A DNA stretch of 62,519 nucleotides from SAR11 cluster bacterium PRT-SC02 (GCA_001321855.1 JPUP01000093.1:1-62519), one strand, 5' to 3'; counted from the stretch's first letter, positions 1 through 12,375 are shown. The notes: generated by a model from the sequence alone, not told the origin. Numbers and translations: made by a program.

Positions 1-839
1 ATAATAGGTTTTCCCTTAATACCGTCTCCAGATCTTGCAAAAAATTTTCTTGTTTCTGATACCTTTCTTCCCTTTGTTGATACTATCTCACCATTTTCAA
101 GAAAAAAATCTGTTATACTTATTGCTTGTGTTAAAAGTCCACCAGGATTATTTCTTAAATCGAGAACATATCCAATCAATTTATTTTTACTTTCAAATAT
201 TTTTATTTTATCAAATAGTTGTTTGTCACTGTTCTCATTAAATGATTTTAACCTTAAATATCCAACATTTTTCTTTCTACCTAAAATTGAAGCTTCAACA
301 GATTTTACCTCTATTATTTTTCTTTCAATAAAAAATTCTATTGGTTTTTTAATATTTTTTCTTCTAATAGTTAATTTAATTTTACTTCCAACTTCGCCTC
401 TCATAAGTTTAACAGCCTCCATCAAGGTCTTTCCTTGAACCTGTTCTTCTCCAATTCTTATAATGTAATCACCAGCTTTTATTCCAGCTTTTGCAGCTGG
501 AGTACCATCGATCGGTGAAATTACTTTTACTAAACCCGACTCCATACCAATCTCTATTCCAAGCCCACCAAACTCCCCCCTTGTATCCGTTTGCATACTT
601 TTACATAATTCAGGACTCATATAACCTGAATAAGGATCTAAAGATTGTAGAACTCCATTTATAGCTGAGTCCATTACATCCGCTTGATCTATTTGATCGA
701 CGTACTCACTCTGTATTTTATCCAAAACTTCACCAAATAAGTCTATTTTTTTATAAAGGTCTTGCTTTGCTATTTCATTTGATTTTAAAGATGACGAAAA
801 TCCTATAATTAAAATTAAGATAAAAAAAGACCTTATCAT
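1..839 (-). CDS. ctpA: S41-family C-terminal processing peptidase (CtpA-like), C-terminus cut by window edge
   Basis: Minus-strand translation from ATG at 839: MIRSFFILILIIGFSSSLKSNE...GVLQSLDPYSGYMSPE...GEFGGLGIEIGMESGLVKVISPIDGTPAAKAGIKAGDYIIRIGEE (PDZ) ...LRNNPGGLL; open to window start. Confidence 0.9.
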   Translation of the reverse strand, partial: MIRSFFILILIIGFSSSLKSNEIAKQDLYKKIDLFGEVLDKIQSEYVDQIDQADVMDSAINGVLQSLDPYSGYMSPELCKSMQTDTRGEFGGLGIEIGMESGLVKVISPIDGTPAAKAGIKAGDYIIRIGEEQVQGKTLMEAVKLMRGEVGSKIKLTIRRKNIKKPIEFFIERKIIEVKSVEASILGRKKNVGYLRLKSFNENSDKQLFDKIKIFESKNKLIGYVLDLRNNPGGLLTQAISITDFFLENGEIVSTKGRKVSETRKFFARSGDGIKGKPI

Positions 840-1183
840 ATCATGGCCTTTTCTTTTGGTATTGGTTCAGACCACATTTTTTCAAGATCATAAAAATTTC
901 TTTTTTCAGGGTGAAATAAATGCACAATAATATCTATTGCATCAACCAATTTCCAATCTTCACTTTCTTTACCTTCCATTTTACAATTCTCTATACCAGT
1001 TTTTTTTAACTCTAAAATTAGATTCTCCGATAACGATTGCAAATGTCTTGATGATGTTCCGGAGGCTATTATCATATAATCTGCAATATGAGATTTCTTT
1101 TTAAGATCAATAGAAATAATATTACTTGCCTTATTATTATTAAGAAAATTTTCAATAATTTTTTTAAGGTTTGAAACTCGCAT
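836..1183 (-). CDS. rsfS: Ribosome silencing factor RsfS
   Basis: 115 aa; DYMIIASGTSSRHLQSL and GKESEDWKLVDAIDIIVHLF typical of the RsfS family; follows nadD. Confidence 0.92.
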   Translation of the reverse strand: MRVSNLKKIIENFLNNNKASNIISIDLKKKSHIADYMIIASGTSSRHLQSLSENLILELKKTGIENCKMEGKESEDWKLVDAIDIIVHLFHPEKRNFYDLEKMWSEPIPKEKAMI

Positions 1184-1732
1184 TTACTGATTATTATAAT
1201 ATTTTCTTATAATTGTCGAAGAGATATTAATTTTTTTATTTCTTATAAATTTTATTTTTTTATTTTTGAAACTCTCCATTATAGCAGATTTTCTCGCCAT
1301 TTTATCATATCCTTCTCTTGAAAAAACAACAATGTGACACAAATCTATAATTTTTTCATAATCTTTCCACTTATGAAAGCTTACTAAATTATCAGATCCG
1401 ATTAATAAATAAATTTTATTTGCTTTATTAATTTTCCTTAAATATTCAATAACATTTATAGTTCTTGAAGACCTTATTTTTTTGTCTAAGTAAATTACCT
1501 TAATTTTCTTGTTACTTTTTGAAATTTTTTTACTTTCATATAATCTTTTTTTTAAAGAAAAAAAAGCTTTCTTTTTAAACGGATTTTTTTTTGTAACTAC
1601 CCAAAAAATTTTTGATAATTTTAATTTTTTTAAAGCAATTTCACATAATCTCAAATGACCAAGGTGTGGAGGGTCAAAGCTCCCACCTAAAATTCCAAAA
1701 GAGTTGTAACTAGATTTTCCCATTAATCTCAA
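1184..1732 (-). CDS. nadD: Nicotinate-nucleotide adenylyltransferase
   Basis: GILGGSFDPPHLGHLRLCEIA nucleotidyltransferase motif; position between proA and rsfS. Confidence 0.92.
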   Translation of the reverse strand: MRLMGKSSYNSFGILGGSFDPPHLGHLRLCEIALKKLKLSKIFWVVTKKNPFKKKAFFSLKKRLYESKKISKSNKKIKVIYLDKKIRSSRTINVIEYLRKINKANKIYLLIGSDNLVSFHKWKDYEKIIDLCHIVVFSREGYDKMARKSAIMESFKNKKIKFIRNKKINISSTIIRKYYNNQ

Positions 1733-2970
1733 GATCTAATAATTGAGTTACCAGTTACTACATATTTATAAGAAGTTAACTGATTAATTCCAACCGGACC
1801 TCTTGGTGGTAATTTGTTTGTTGATATTCCAATTTCTCCACCAAAACCAAATTCACCTCCATCTGCAAATTGGGTCGAAACGTTATGCATTGCAATTGAA
1901 CTATTTACACCATCTAGAAAAATTTGAGCATTTTTTTTACTTTTTGTTATTATACTATCAGTATGCATAGTTCCATATTTTAAAATATGGTTCACTGCTT
2001 CATTTACATTTTTTACATTTTTGATCGATATTTTTGCATCAAGATATTCAGTGCTCCAGTCTTTTTCCTTGGCAATTATAAGTTTATTATTATAAAGTTT
2101 ATTAATTTTACTATCCACTCTTACCTCACAACCAGAGTTGATCAAAGCGTTTATAATTTTTATACCATGAGATTTTAAAGCTTTATCTTCAATTAATAAT
2201 GTTTCAAGCGCTCCACATATACTTGTCCTTCTAAGTTTTGCGTTAAGAATAATTTTTATAGCATCATTGACGTTGGAGCTTTTATCAACGTATATATGGC
2301 ATAATCCTTCTAAATGACCAATTACGTGTACTTTGGAAAATTTTTGAACTTTTTCTACTAAACCTCTTCCTCCCCTTGGCACCACAACATCTAAAAATTG
2401 TGACATGTTAGATAATAAATAATTTACGATTTTCCTATTTTTATTCTCAATAAATTGAACGCAATTAGGATCTATGTTGTGATAAGTCAGCGAAGTTCGA
2501 AATAAATTTGCTAAAATTTTATTTGAATTAAATGCCTCAGAGCCCCCTCTTAATATCACGCAATTTGCAGATTTTAAACAAAGAGAGGCAACGTCAGCAG
2601 TTACATTTGGCCTACTCTCATAAATTACTGCTATTACACCAATTGGAGTAGATACTCTTTTTATAAAAAGATTATTCGGTCTTTTCCATCTTTCTAAAAC
2701 CTTTCCAATAGGATTTTCGAATTTTGCAATTTCATTTATGGAGTGTCTCATGGCTTCAATTCTTTTTTCATTTAACAAAAGTCTATCTATTAAATTTTTT
2801 CTTTTAATATTTTTTACATCCTTTGAATTTTCTTTTATTATCATTTTTTTATTTTCTAAAATTTTCTTATTATAATTTTGAAGCACTCTTTTAATGATTT
2901 TATGGTCAACTTTTTTAAGTTTTTCAAATGCAATTCTTGAGTTTTTTCCTATTTTTTTCAAATATTTCAT
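1729..2970 (-). CDS. proA: Glutamate-5-semialdehyde dehydrogenase (gamma-glutamyl phosphate reductase)
   Basis: 413 aa; PIGVIAVIYESRPNVTADVASLCLKSANCVILRGGSEA; next to proB. Confidence 0.95.
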   Translation of the reverse strand: MKYLKKIGKNSRIAFEKLKKVDHKIIKRVLQNYNKKILENKKMIIKENSKDVKNIKRKNLIDRLLLNEKRIEAMRHSINEIAKFENPIGKVLERWKRPNNLFIKRVSTPIGVIAVIYESRPNVTADVASLCLKSANCVILRGGSEAFNSNKILANLFRTSLTYHNIDPNCVQFIENKNRKIVNYLLSNMSQFLDVVVPRGGRGLVEKVQKFSKVHVIGHLEGLCHIYVDKSSNVNDAIKIILNAKLRRTSICGALETLLIEDKALKSHGIKIINALINSGCEVRVDSKINKLYNNKLIIAKEKDWSTEYLDAKISIKNVKNVNEAVNHILKYGTMHTDSIITKSKKNAQIFLDGVNSSIAMHNVSTQFADGGEFGFGGEIGISTNKLPPRGPVGINQLTSYKYVVTGNSIIRS

Positions 2971-2971
2971 A

Positions 2972-5033
<2,062 letters not shown>

Positions 5034-5070
5034 TTAAAGATACTATAAATAATTATAATTATTTATAAAA

Positions 5071-5325
5071 TTAATTGGGTATTACAGATACAAAAGTTCT
5101 GTTAAGTTTAGTTTTTTTGAATTTTACTTTACCTTTGATAAGAGAAAAAATCGAATGATCTTTACCCATCCCAACATTTGTTCCAGGGTGGATTCTTGTA
5201 CCTCTCTGTCTAACAATAATATTACCTGGAATAACCAATTGATCTCCATATTTTTTTACACCGAGACGTCTTCCCTTACTATCCCGTCCGTTTTTCGATG
5301 ATCCACCAGCTTTTTTAGTTGCCAT
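5071..5325 (-). CDS. rpmA: 50S ribosomal protein L27
   Basis: [27 protein letters not shown]. Confidence 0.97.
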   Translation of the reverse strand: MATKKAGGSSKNGRDSKGRRLGVKKYGDQLVIPGNIIVRQRGTRIHPGTNVGMGKDHSIFSLIKGKVKFKKTKLNRTFVSVIPN

Positions 5326-5331
5326 TTTTTC

Positions 5332-5739
5332 CTACTTTTTAGTTATTTTCTTTTGATTTTTTTTATCTTCTTTTACAATTTTCTTTTTTTCAATTATTTT
5401 TGCTTCATCTACAACTTTTCCACCTTTTGCTAAAATTTTTAAAATTTGAATTTTTGAGTGTCTCTGTCTGTGTCCGTTTTTTTTTCTAGAGTGCTTTCTT
5501 CTTCTCTTATGAAAAACTAAAATTGTTCTATCCTTGACATTATTCAGAAGTTTGGCTTCTACTACTGCACCTTCAATACTAGGGTTTCCAATCTCAGTAT
5601 TTTTACTGTCATTTAAAAGCAAAACTTTATTGAATTTTACAGTGTCGCCTATTTGAGCATCTAGCTTTTCTATTTCTAGTATTTTACTAGCTGAGACTTT
5701 ATATTGTTTTCCACCAGTTTCTATAATTGCAAATGACAT
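5332..5739 (-). CDS. rplU: 50S ribosomal protein L21 with Lys-rich C-terminal extension
   Basis: MSFAIIETGGKQYKVSASKILEIEKLDAQIGD; KKNGHRQRHSKIQI; about 30-aa Lys-rich tail. Confidence 0.95.
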   Translation of the reverse strand: MSFAIIETGGKQYKVSASKILEIEKLDAQIGDTVKFNKVLLLNDSKNTEIGNPSIEGAVVEAKLLNNVKDRTILVFHKRRRKHSRKKNGHRQRHSKIQILKILAKGGKVVDEAKIIEKKKIVKEDKKNQKKITKK

Positions 5740-5805
5740 AATAATTTATTCTTTTGTTTTCCACGCAATATAGCTCTCAATTTTTTCAAGTCAAGAATTT
5801 TGAGT

Positions 5806-6573
5806 TTAAAAAGCATCCTTTAAATCTCTTAATTTAGTAAAAACTTCATGATCTTGAGAGTCTTCTAAATTAAGCGTCTTTTTAAGAACTTTATCGTTGC
5901 ATCTTAGAAAAATATTAGTTTTGAGCTCTTCTCCTATTGACGTTGGAGTAGTAGGCAACGTTCTTTCAAGTTTTGAATTAATATCAAAAGATTTATTTTT
6001 TAGCGCTGTATTATTGGGATCATATTTTAAGCAAAAATTTAAATTATTCTTTGTATACTCGTGACCAAAATATGCTTTAGTATTAAAAGGAAGATTTTTG
6101 ATTTTATTTAAAGATTTAAGCATCTGTTTATGTGTCCCCTCAAATACTCTTCCACATCCGAGAGAAAATAATGTGTCTCCTGTAAAAATTATATCCTCAT
6201 TGTAAAAGTAGAATGCTATATGACCACTAGTATGTCCTGGTATCAAAATAATTTTGAACTCTAAGTTACCTATTTTTTTAATTTCATTATCTCTTAATAA
6301 AATATCAATTCCGGGTATGCGATTTTTATCACCTTCATAAGCCATAATTTTAGAATTGTATTTTCTTTTAAGTTCTACGTTTCCACCCACATGGTCTACA
6401 TGATGATGTGTGTTTAATATGTAATCTAATTTTCTGTATTTACCAACAACTTTATCGCAATCGGAAAACGTTGCAGGGTCGACTATCGAAATAGTATTAG
6501 TTTGTTCATCACAAATTATGTAACTGTAATTGTCAGACAAACATGGAATTATCTCTATCTTCATTTTACCCAA
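5806..6573 (-). CDS. gloB: Hydroxyacylglutathione hydrolase (glyoxalase II)
   Basis: Metallo-beta-lactamase THHHVDHVGG, PGHTSGHIAFY, FTGDTLFSLGCGR, FGHEYT. Confidence 0.93.
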   Translation of the reverse strand: MGKMKIEIIPCLSDNYSYIICDEQTNTISIVDPATFSDCDKVVGKYRKLDYILNTHHHVDHVGGNVELKRKYNSKIMAYEGDKNRIPGIDILLRDNEIKKIGNLEFKIILIPGHTSGHIAFYFYNEDIIFTGDTLFSLGCGRVFEGTHKQMLKSLNKIKNLPFNTKAYFGHEYTKNNLNFCLKYDPNNTALKNKSFDINSKLERTLPTTPTSIGEELKTNIFLRCNDKVLKKTLNLEDSQDHEVFTKLRDLKDAF

Positions 6574-7174
6574 TTAAAAAAATTCCTAGCTTTGAAAAAA
6601 GATTTTTAATTTCTAAATTTCCTCTTTTTATTAAGGATGTTTTATTATTATTAACACCAATTACTTTATTTATTTTAATTTTTTTTTCATAACAAAAATT
6701 AAACAAGTCCTTAATAGTGCACATATGTAGATTTGGTGTATTATACCAGGTATTTGGTAAAGTTTTTGTAACAGGCATTTCTCCAAAAAGTAATAGTTTA
6801 ATTCTTACCTTCCAATATCCAAAATTTGGAATTGAAACAATAACTGACTTACCTATTCTCAAAAGTTCCTTTAAAACTTTTTCAGGATCATAGAAAGCTT
6901 GAAGAGTTTGACTCAAAACGACATAGTCGAAAGATTGATTTGGAAATTGATGCAGTTCAGTTTCCGCATTACCTTGGATAACTGGCAAGCCTTTCATTAT
7001 ACACTTTTGCACGTTGTCTTGGTCAAGCTCCAATCCTCTTACCTCAATATTTTTATTTACTTTAAGCAGATTCATAAGAGATCCGTCGCCACATCCTACA
7101 TCAAGCACTCTTGTATTATTAGGTAACAATTCTGCTATTACTTTAAATTCTTTTTTCATTTTTGAATTTTTCAT
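6566..7174 (-). CDS. metW: Methionine biosynthesis protein MetW
   Basis: VLDVGCGDGSLMNLL; SIPNFGYWKVR; TWYNTPNLHMCTIKDL; directly after metX. Confidence 0.93.
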   Translation of the reverse strand: MKNSKMKKEFKVIAELLPNNTRVLDVGCGDGSLMNLLKVNKNIEVRGLELDQDNVQKCIMKGLPVIQGNAETELHQFPNQSFDYVVLSQTLQAFYDPEKVLKELLRIGKSVIVSIPNFGYWKVRIKLLLFGEMPVTKTLPNTWYNTPNLHMCTIKDLFNFCYEKKIKINKVIGVNNNKTSLIKRGNLEIKNLFSKLGIFLIG

Positions 7175-8282
7175 ACATCGAGTCTAAAAAACCCTTTAGA
7201 GTTTTAAGAAATTCAGGTTCATTAAGTAAAAATGAGTCATGCCCCTTGTCAGTTACTATCTCTGAATATGAGACATCTGCCCCAGATGAATTAAGAGCTA
7301 TCACAATATCTTTATTTTCTTTTGAAGTGTACAACCAATCTGAAGAGAAAGATATTACTAAAAATTTTGTTTTCTGATTTTCAAAAGCTTTTACCAAACC
7401 TCCTTTAAATTGTTTTGCCAGGTCAAAATAATCCATAGCTCTAGTGATATAAAGAATAGAATTTGCGTCAAATCTTTCTACGAAAGCATAACCCTGATGT
7501 CTTAAATAGCTTTCGACTTGAAAGTCTGCATTAAAACTAAATTCATAGTCAGCTTTTTCTTGCAATTTTCTTCCAAATTTTTCTTGCATTCCCTTTTCAG
7601 ATAAATAACTTATATGTCCTACCATTCTAGCTACTGCCAGTCCATTTTTTGGCTGCAAATTTTTCAAACAATATTTTCCTTTATCCCAAACGGGATCAGC
7701 CATAATAGCTTGACGTGCCAATTCATTTAAAGCAATATTTTGTGCACTATGACTTGAACTACAAGCAATAGGAATAGCTGAAAAAGTTTTATCTGGAAAA
7801 GTTGAACAAAATTGTAAAAGCTGCATTCCGCCCATTGAACCTCCAGTTGCACACAAAAGTTTTTTTATTCCAAGGTGCTCGAGTAAAGACTCTTGCGCTT
7901 TTACCATATCTTTAATTGTTATAACTGGAAAATCTAGCCCATAAGGCTTATTTGTTTCTGGGTTTATATTTTTTGGACCAAAGGAGCCCATGCATCCTCC
8001 TATTACATTTGCACAAATTATGAAATACTTATCAGTATCAATTGCTTTTCCAGGTCCAACAGCCGTGACCCACCAACCTTCTTTATTTGTTATTGGATTA
8101 GTCCCGGTAACAAATTGATCACCAGTCAAAGCATGAAAAACAAGCACAGCGTTGTCTTTGTTTTCATTTAAATTTCCATAAGTCTCATATGCAAGTGGAA
8201 AATTGTTAATAGTTTTGCCACAATCTAATTTAAGTGGTTTAGATACACTTAATTTTTTTATATTTTCAATTTTACTATTCAT
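7143..8282 (-). CDS. metX: Homoserine O-acetyltransferase
   Basis: 379 aa; LDCGKTINNFPLAYETYG; GGSMGGMQLLQF; paired with metW; SAM-II leader upstream. Confidence 0.95.
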   Translation of the reverse strand: MNSKIENIKKLSVSKPLKLDCGKTINNFPLAYETYGNLNENKDNAVLVFHALTGDQFVTGTNPITNKEGWWVTAVGPGKAIDTDKYFIICANVIGGCMGSFGPKNINPETNKPYGLDFPVITIKDMVKAQESLLEHLGIKKLLCATGGSMGGMQLLQFCSTFPDKTFSAIPIACSSSHSAQNIALNELARQAIMADPVWDKGKYCLKNLQPKNGLAVARMVGHISYLSEKGMQEKFGRKLQEKADYEFSFNADFQVESYLRHQGYAFVERFDANSILYITRAMDYFDLAKQFKGGLVKAFENQKTKFLVISFSSDWLYTSKENKDIVIALNSSGADVSYSEIVTDKGHDSFLLNEPEFLKTLKGFLDSMYEKFKNEKRI

Positions 8283-8283
8283 C

Positions 8284-8311
8284 CAAAAAAAAAGCCCAGC
8301 TAAACTGGGCT
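8284..8311 (-). terminator. Intrinsic terminator between SAM-II aptamer and metX start
   Basis: Reverse complement AGCCCAG-TTTAG-CTGGGCT followed by a T-tract. Confidence 0.85.
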
Positions 8312-8315
8312 ATCT

Positions 8316-8367
8316 CCTTTTTAGCTACATTTATAAAGCGCCTGCAATATGGTTAAATCGGCGCCTT
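8316..8367 (-). ncRNA. SAM-II riboswitch aptamer upstream of metX
   Basis: Reverse complement AAAGGCGCCGATTTAACCATATTGCAGGCGCTTTATAAATGTAGCTAAAAAGG matches the recalled SAM-II core (GAUUUAACC..AUUGCA..GCGC..AAAUGUAGCUAAAAAGG pseudoknot). Confidence 0.93.
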
Positions 8368-8460
8368 TCGTAAATTAATACTAAATAGTCTTAAACTTGT
8401 CAAATTCATATACTATGAAACTAGCATTACTTAAGCTTTTTATATATTAACTTAATTAAA

Positions 8461-9537
8461 ATGAATTTACCAAAGCCAAAAAAAATTAATGCCGAGAAGT
8501 ACATTGCTGGTCTAAGTCTTTTTAAACAGAAAGTAGCAAAAATTAAACTCTCTGCGAATGAGTCTGCATTAGGTCCGAGTCCTAAGGCAATTAAAGAGTT
8601 TAACAGAGTAGCAAAAAATATTAAAAGATACCCCGACTCTGATGGAGTATTTCTCAGGAATGTTCTTGCAAGAAAATTTAAACTTGACCCAAAGAGAATT
8701 ATACTTGGGTCTGGCTCAGATCAAATTTTCGAACTTATTTGTAAAGCTTTTTTAGATAAAAACGACGAAGTAATAGTGCCTGAGTATAGTTTTATCATTT
8801 ATAGAATTTATAGCAAAATTTATGGTGCAAAAATAAAATACGCTAAGGAAAAAAACTACAAAATTTCAGTAGAAAATATTCTTGATAAAGTTACAAAAAG
8901 AACAAAGATCGTTTTTTTGGCAAATCCTAATAATCCAACTGGAACAATTATAAGTAAAGGGGCATTATTGAATTTAAGAAAAAAATTAAGAGGAAATATA
9001 TTACTTGTAGTTGATGATGCTTATTTTGAATACGTAAAAAGTAAAAATTATTCATCAGGTATGAAATTATTTTCAAATTATAAAAATGTTATTATAACTC
9101 GAACATTTTCTAAAATATACGGATTGGCTGGACTTAGAGTGGGTTGGGGATATGGTCCAAAAAAATTAATATATGCTCTTAATCAAGTGAAGCCACCTTT
9201 TAATATTAACAGAGCAGCTTTATTTGCTGCTGCAGCATCTATAAATGATGTTAAATGGCTTAACAAAGAGATAAAACATGTAAATAGATGGTCAAAGATT
9301 TTTTTTAAAAATTTCAAAAATTTAAGTATCGAAACAAATTTTAGTTATGGAAATTTTTTACTTTTGAACTTTAATAAGATTAAAAAAAATTCAAAAAATA
9401 TATTTTTAAAATTAGCGAAAAAAGGAGTTTTAGTAAGGAAAATGGATGTATATAAAATCAAAAACTCTTTAAGAGTAACGATTGGAAATAATAAAGAAAA
9501 TAAAAAGTTTATAAAAATTTTAAAACAGGTAATTTGA
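8461..9537 (+). CDS. hisC: Histidinol-phosphate / aromatic aminotransferase
   Basis: 358 aa class I/II aminotransferase; FLANPNNPTGT, TRTFSKIYGLAGLRVGWGYG; followed by tyrC. Confidence 0.88.
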   Translation: MNLPKPKKINAEKYIAGLSLFKQKVAKIKLSANESALGPSPKAIKEFNRVAKNIKRYPDSDGVFLRNVLARKFKLDPKRIILGSGSDQIFELICKAFLDKNDEVIVPEYSFIIYRIYSKIYGAKIKYAKEKNYKISVENILDKVTKRTKIVFLANPNNPTGTIISKGALLNLRKKLRGNILLVVDDAYFEYVKSKNYSSGMKLFSNYKNVIITRTFSKIYGLAGLRVGWGYGPKKLIYALNQVKPPFNINRAALFAAAASINDVKWLNKEIKHVNRWSKIFFKNFKNLSIETNFSYGNFLLLNFNKIKKNSKNIFLKLAKKGVLVRKMDVYKIKNSLRVTIGNNKENKKFIKILKQVI

Positions 9538-10442
9538 TGTTTGAAAAAATTTGCATTATTGGATGTGGTCTGATCGGATCTTCAATTTTAAGAGATGTAT
9601 ATAACAGCAAAATAAGCAAATCTGTTACAGTTTTTGATAATTCAAGAGAAGTTATAGAAATAATTAAAAAAGAGAATTTATGCAATAATGTCTCAAAAGA
9701 TATTCAATCCGCTGTGAAAAACTCCGATCTTGTGATTATCGCTGTTCCGTTGAGCGCTTATAAAGAGGTCTTATTATCAGCCAAAGACTCATTTAAGAAA
9801 GATGCTATTGTCACTGATACTGGTTCAGTAAAAAAGGAGGTTAATAAAATTTTTAAAAACTTAAACCTAAAGGACGTTTACTGGCTAGCATCTCATCCTA
9901 TTGCGGGAACAGAAGAAAGCGGGCCTAATGCTGGTCTAAAAAATCTATTTCAAAATAGATGGACTATCATTTGTAATGACCAAAACTCAAAAAGAGAAAA
10001 GGTTGAAAAGTTGAAAAAATTTTGGGAATTTTTGGGAAGTAAAGTCAAGTTTATGAGCATAGAGGATCACGATTATATTCTGTCACTCACTAGCCATTTA
10101 CCTCATGCAGTTGCTTATAATATTGTTTTGACAGCAATTAATACTGACGAAAAATTTAAAGATGAAATTATTAAATATAGTGCAGGAGGTTTAAGAGACT
10201 TCACTAGAATTGCTTCATCCGATCCGTTAATGTGGAAAGATATTTTTATTGATAATAGCGAAAATATTTTAAAGATATTGGAACAATTTTCAAAAAATAT
10301 TGATGATTTTAAAAAAGCTATAATTGAAAAAAATGGCGACAAGCTTTTAAAGATGTTTTCTTCTACAAAGATAGTAAGAAAAGAAATTATAAAGGCAGGT
10401 CAAGACGTCAAGTCGCCTGATTTTGGAAGGAAAAAAAATTAA
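9534..10442 (+). CDS. tyrC: Prephenate/arogenate dehydrogenase
   Basis: GCGLIGSSILRD; VTDTGSVK; SHPIAGTEESGP; TSHLPHAVAYN; overlaps hisC stop. Confidence 0.9.
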   Translation: MMFEKICIIGCGLIGSSILRDVYNSKISKSVTVFDNSREVIEIIKKENLCNNVSKDIQSAVKNSDLVIIAVPLSAYKEVLLSAKDSFKKDAIVTDTGSVKKEVNKIFKNLNLKDVYWLASHPIAGTEESGPNAGLKNLFQNRWTIICNDQNSKREKVEKLKKFWEFLGSKVKFMSIEDHDYILSLTSHLPHAVAYNIVLTAINTDEKFKDEIIKYSAGGLRDFTRIASSDPLMWKDIFIDNSENILKILEQFSKNIDDFKKAIIEKNGDKLLKMFSSTKIVRKEIIKAGQDVKSPDFGRKKN

Positions 10443-11146
10443 TTTAATTTCTCAATTGATGAATAAATTTTAGCTTCTAAATCTTTGATGAATATATTTT
10501 TATCTAATCCTGGTTCTATTGGATCCAAAAATGATATATTAATGTCATAATTAAATTTTAAAAAACTATTTTTTGGCCATACTTTTCCTGTATTTAATGC
10601 TACTGGAACACAAGGTAAATTCAAAGCTTCATAAATTCTACCAGCACCTTTTTTAAATGGTAACCTCTCTCCAAATTTGACTCTAGTTCCTTGAGGGAAT
10701 ATCAACAAAGGTCTATTACTTTTTTCAATATTCTCTTTTATTTTTTGGAAAAAATTCAAATTTTCTTTTGTTGTGGTGTCTCTAATAATTTCAATAGATC
10801 CAATCTTTTTTAAATACCAACCAAATAAAGGTATTTTAAGAAGTTCTTTTTTAAGAATAAAAATAGGGTACTGAAGAGGAGCTTGAAGTATAAATGTTTC
10901 TAGCAATGATTGATGAGCACTCGCAACAAAAAATTTTTTATGTTTTTTGAGGTTTTCTATTCCGGAAAAATTTACTTTAATTCCTAAAACTAACCTTAGT
11001 AAAAAAATTATTTTAAAAGCTAATATTTTTCCACATATTAACGTACTTTTATTTGGTAAAATTAATGTTGGAATAGCTAATATAAAAACTATTACTAAAG
11101 TAGTATAAAATAATATATTAAATAAAAACGATCTAAGAAATAGCAT
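10439..11146 (-). CDS. plsC: 1-acyl-sn-glycerol-3-phosphate acyltransferase
   Basis: Acyltransferase-like motifs SAHQSLLET and FPQGTRVKFG (non-canonical HQSLLE in place of HxxxxD). Confidence 0.8.
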   Translation of the reverse strand: MLFLRSFLFNILFYTTLVIVFILAIPTLILPNKSTLICGKILAFKIIFLLRLVLGIKVNFSGIENLKKHKKFFVASAHQSLLETFILQAPLQYPIFILKKELLKIPLFGWYLKKIGSIEIIRDTTTKENLNFFQKIKENIEKSNRPLLIFPQGTRVKFGERLPFKKGAGRIYEALNLPCVPVALNTGKVWPKNSFLKFNYDINISFLDPIEPGLDKNIFIKDLEAKIYSSIEKLN

Positions 11147-12375
11147 TATTGATTAATTAAATTTTTTAGATTTTGTTTCTTTCTTATAATTCTTTTTTTG
11201 GATTTATTAATAATTATCTCAGCTATCAGAGGTTTTGTATTATAATTTGAGGACAAAGAAGCGCCATACGCCCCTACATCAGCAATTGCAACATGATCTG
11301 ATTGGTTTATTTTTTGGTATTTTTTATACTTTATAAATTTACAAGTAGTCTCACAAATTGGTCCAACAAATTCTAACGGTCCATTATTTTTTTTACTATT
11401 TTTTATAACTGGTAAAATATTATGAACAGCATCGTAAAGCGCTGTTCTCATAAAATCATTCATGCCTGCATTAAGAATTGCAAAAGTTTTGTTAGAACCT
11501 TTTTTTAGATATTGTACTTTTGCCACTAGTAATGCAGTATTTCCTATTATTGCTCTTCCAGGCTCAAAAATTATATTACAATTGTATTTCTTTTTAAATT
11601 TTTCAACAAGTTCTGAATAACTTTTTAAATTTAATTTTTGATCATTTTTTTTGTAAGTTATCCCAAAACCACCGCCGAGATCTACAAACTTAAACTTTAT
11701 TTTTGTTTTTTTGATAATTTCCTCCAAAACTTTCAAGGTTTTTTTAAAAGGATTTTCATTTAATATTTGACTACCAATATGCACACTTATTGCGTCAAGT
11801 CTCAAATTCCTAAATTTACTCATTTTTAAACAAAATGAAATTAAATTGGTTTTTGAAAGACCAAATTTATCTTCAGCTTTACCAGTAGAAATTTTCTTAT
11901 GAGTTGGAGCATTAATATCAGGATTTAGCCTTACACCTATAGAGGTTCTTTTTTTAAGTTGACCTGAAATTTTATTAATCAATATGGCCTCATTTTCTGA
12001 CTCTACATTAATTAATAAAATATTTTTTTTTATTGCCAGTCTTATCTCATCTTCAGTTTTACCAACTCCCGAGAAAACAATTTTACTAGGTTTTATGCCT
12101 GATTTAATCGCTTTGAGCAATTCTCCACCTGAAACCACATCTGCACCAGAACCCATCTTTTTTAAAATTTTTAATATTTGAATATTAGAATTTGCTTTTA
12201 CTGAGAAACAAATCAGAGGCTTTGATCTCTTGAAATTATTTAAGAATGATTTGTAATTTTCGACTATGTTTCCCTCAGAATAAAGATAGAATGGAGTAAC
12301 AATCTGAGATGCTAATTTTTTTACGGAGACATTCTCTACAAAAAGATTGTTTTTTTTATATCTTATATTGGACAT
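11146..12375 (-). CDS. lysA: Diaminopimelate decarboxylase
   Basis: 409 aa; PFYLYSEG, CFSVKANSN, DLGGGFGITY, FEPGRAIIGN, GPICETTC. Confidence 0.95.
   Translation of the reverse strand: MSNIRYKKNNLFVENVSVKKLASQIVTPFYLYSEGNIVENYKSFLNNFKRSKPLICFSVKANSNIQILKILKKMGSGADVVSGGELLKAIKSGIKPSKIVFSGVGKTEDEIRLAIKKNILLINVESENEAILINKISGQLKKRTSIGVRLNPDINAPTHKKISTGKAEDKFGLSKTNLISFCLKMSKFRNLRLDAISVHIGSQILNENPFKKTLKVLEEIIKKTKIKFKFVDLGGGFGITYKKNDQKLNLKSYSELVEKFKKKYNCNIIFEPGRAIIGNTALLVAKVQYLKKGSNKTFAILNAGMNDFMRTALYDAVHNILPVIKNSKKNNGPLEFVGPICETTCKFIKYKKYQKINQSDHVAIADVGAYGASLSSNYNTKPLIAEIIINKSKKRIIRKKQNLKNLINQ

Noticed and set aside
35-438. Plus-strand ORFs at 35..241 and 223..438
   Set aside because: Antisense to the ctpA-like peptidase, which has clear PDZ and S41 motifs
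1500-1620. Low-complexity poly-A/T tracts throughout
   Set aside because: Expected from the low GC content and Lys/Phe/Ile-rich coding; not treated as repeats
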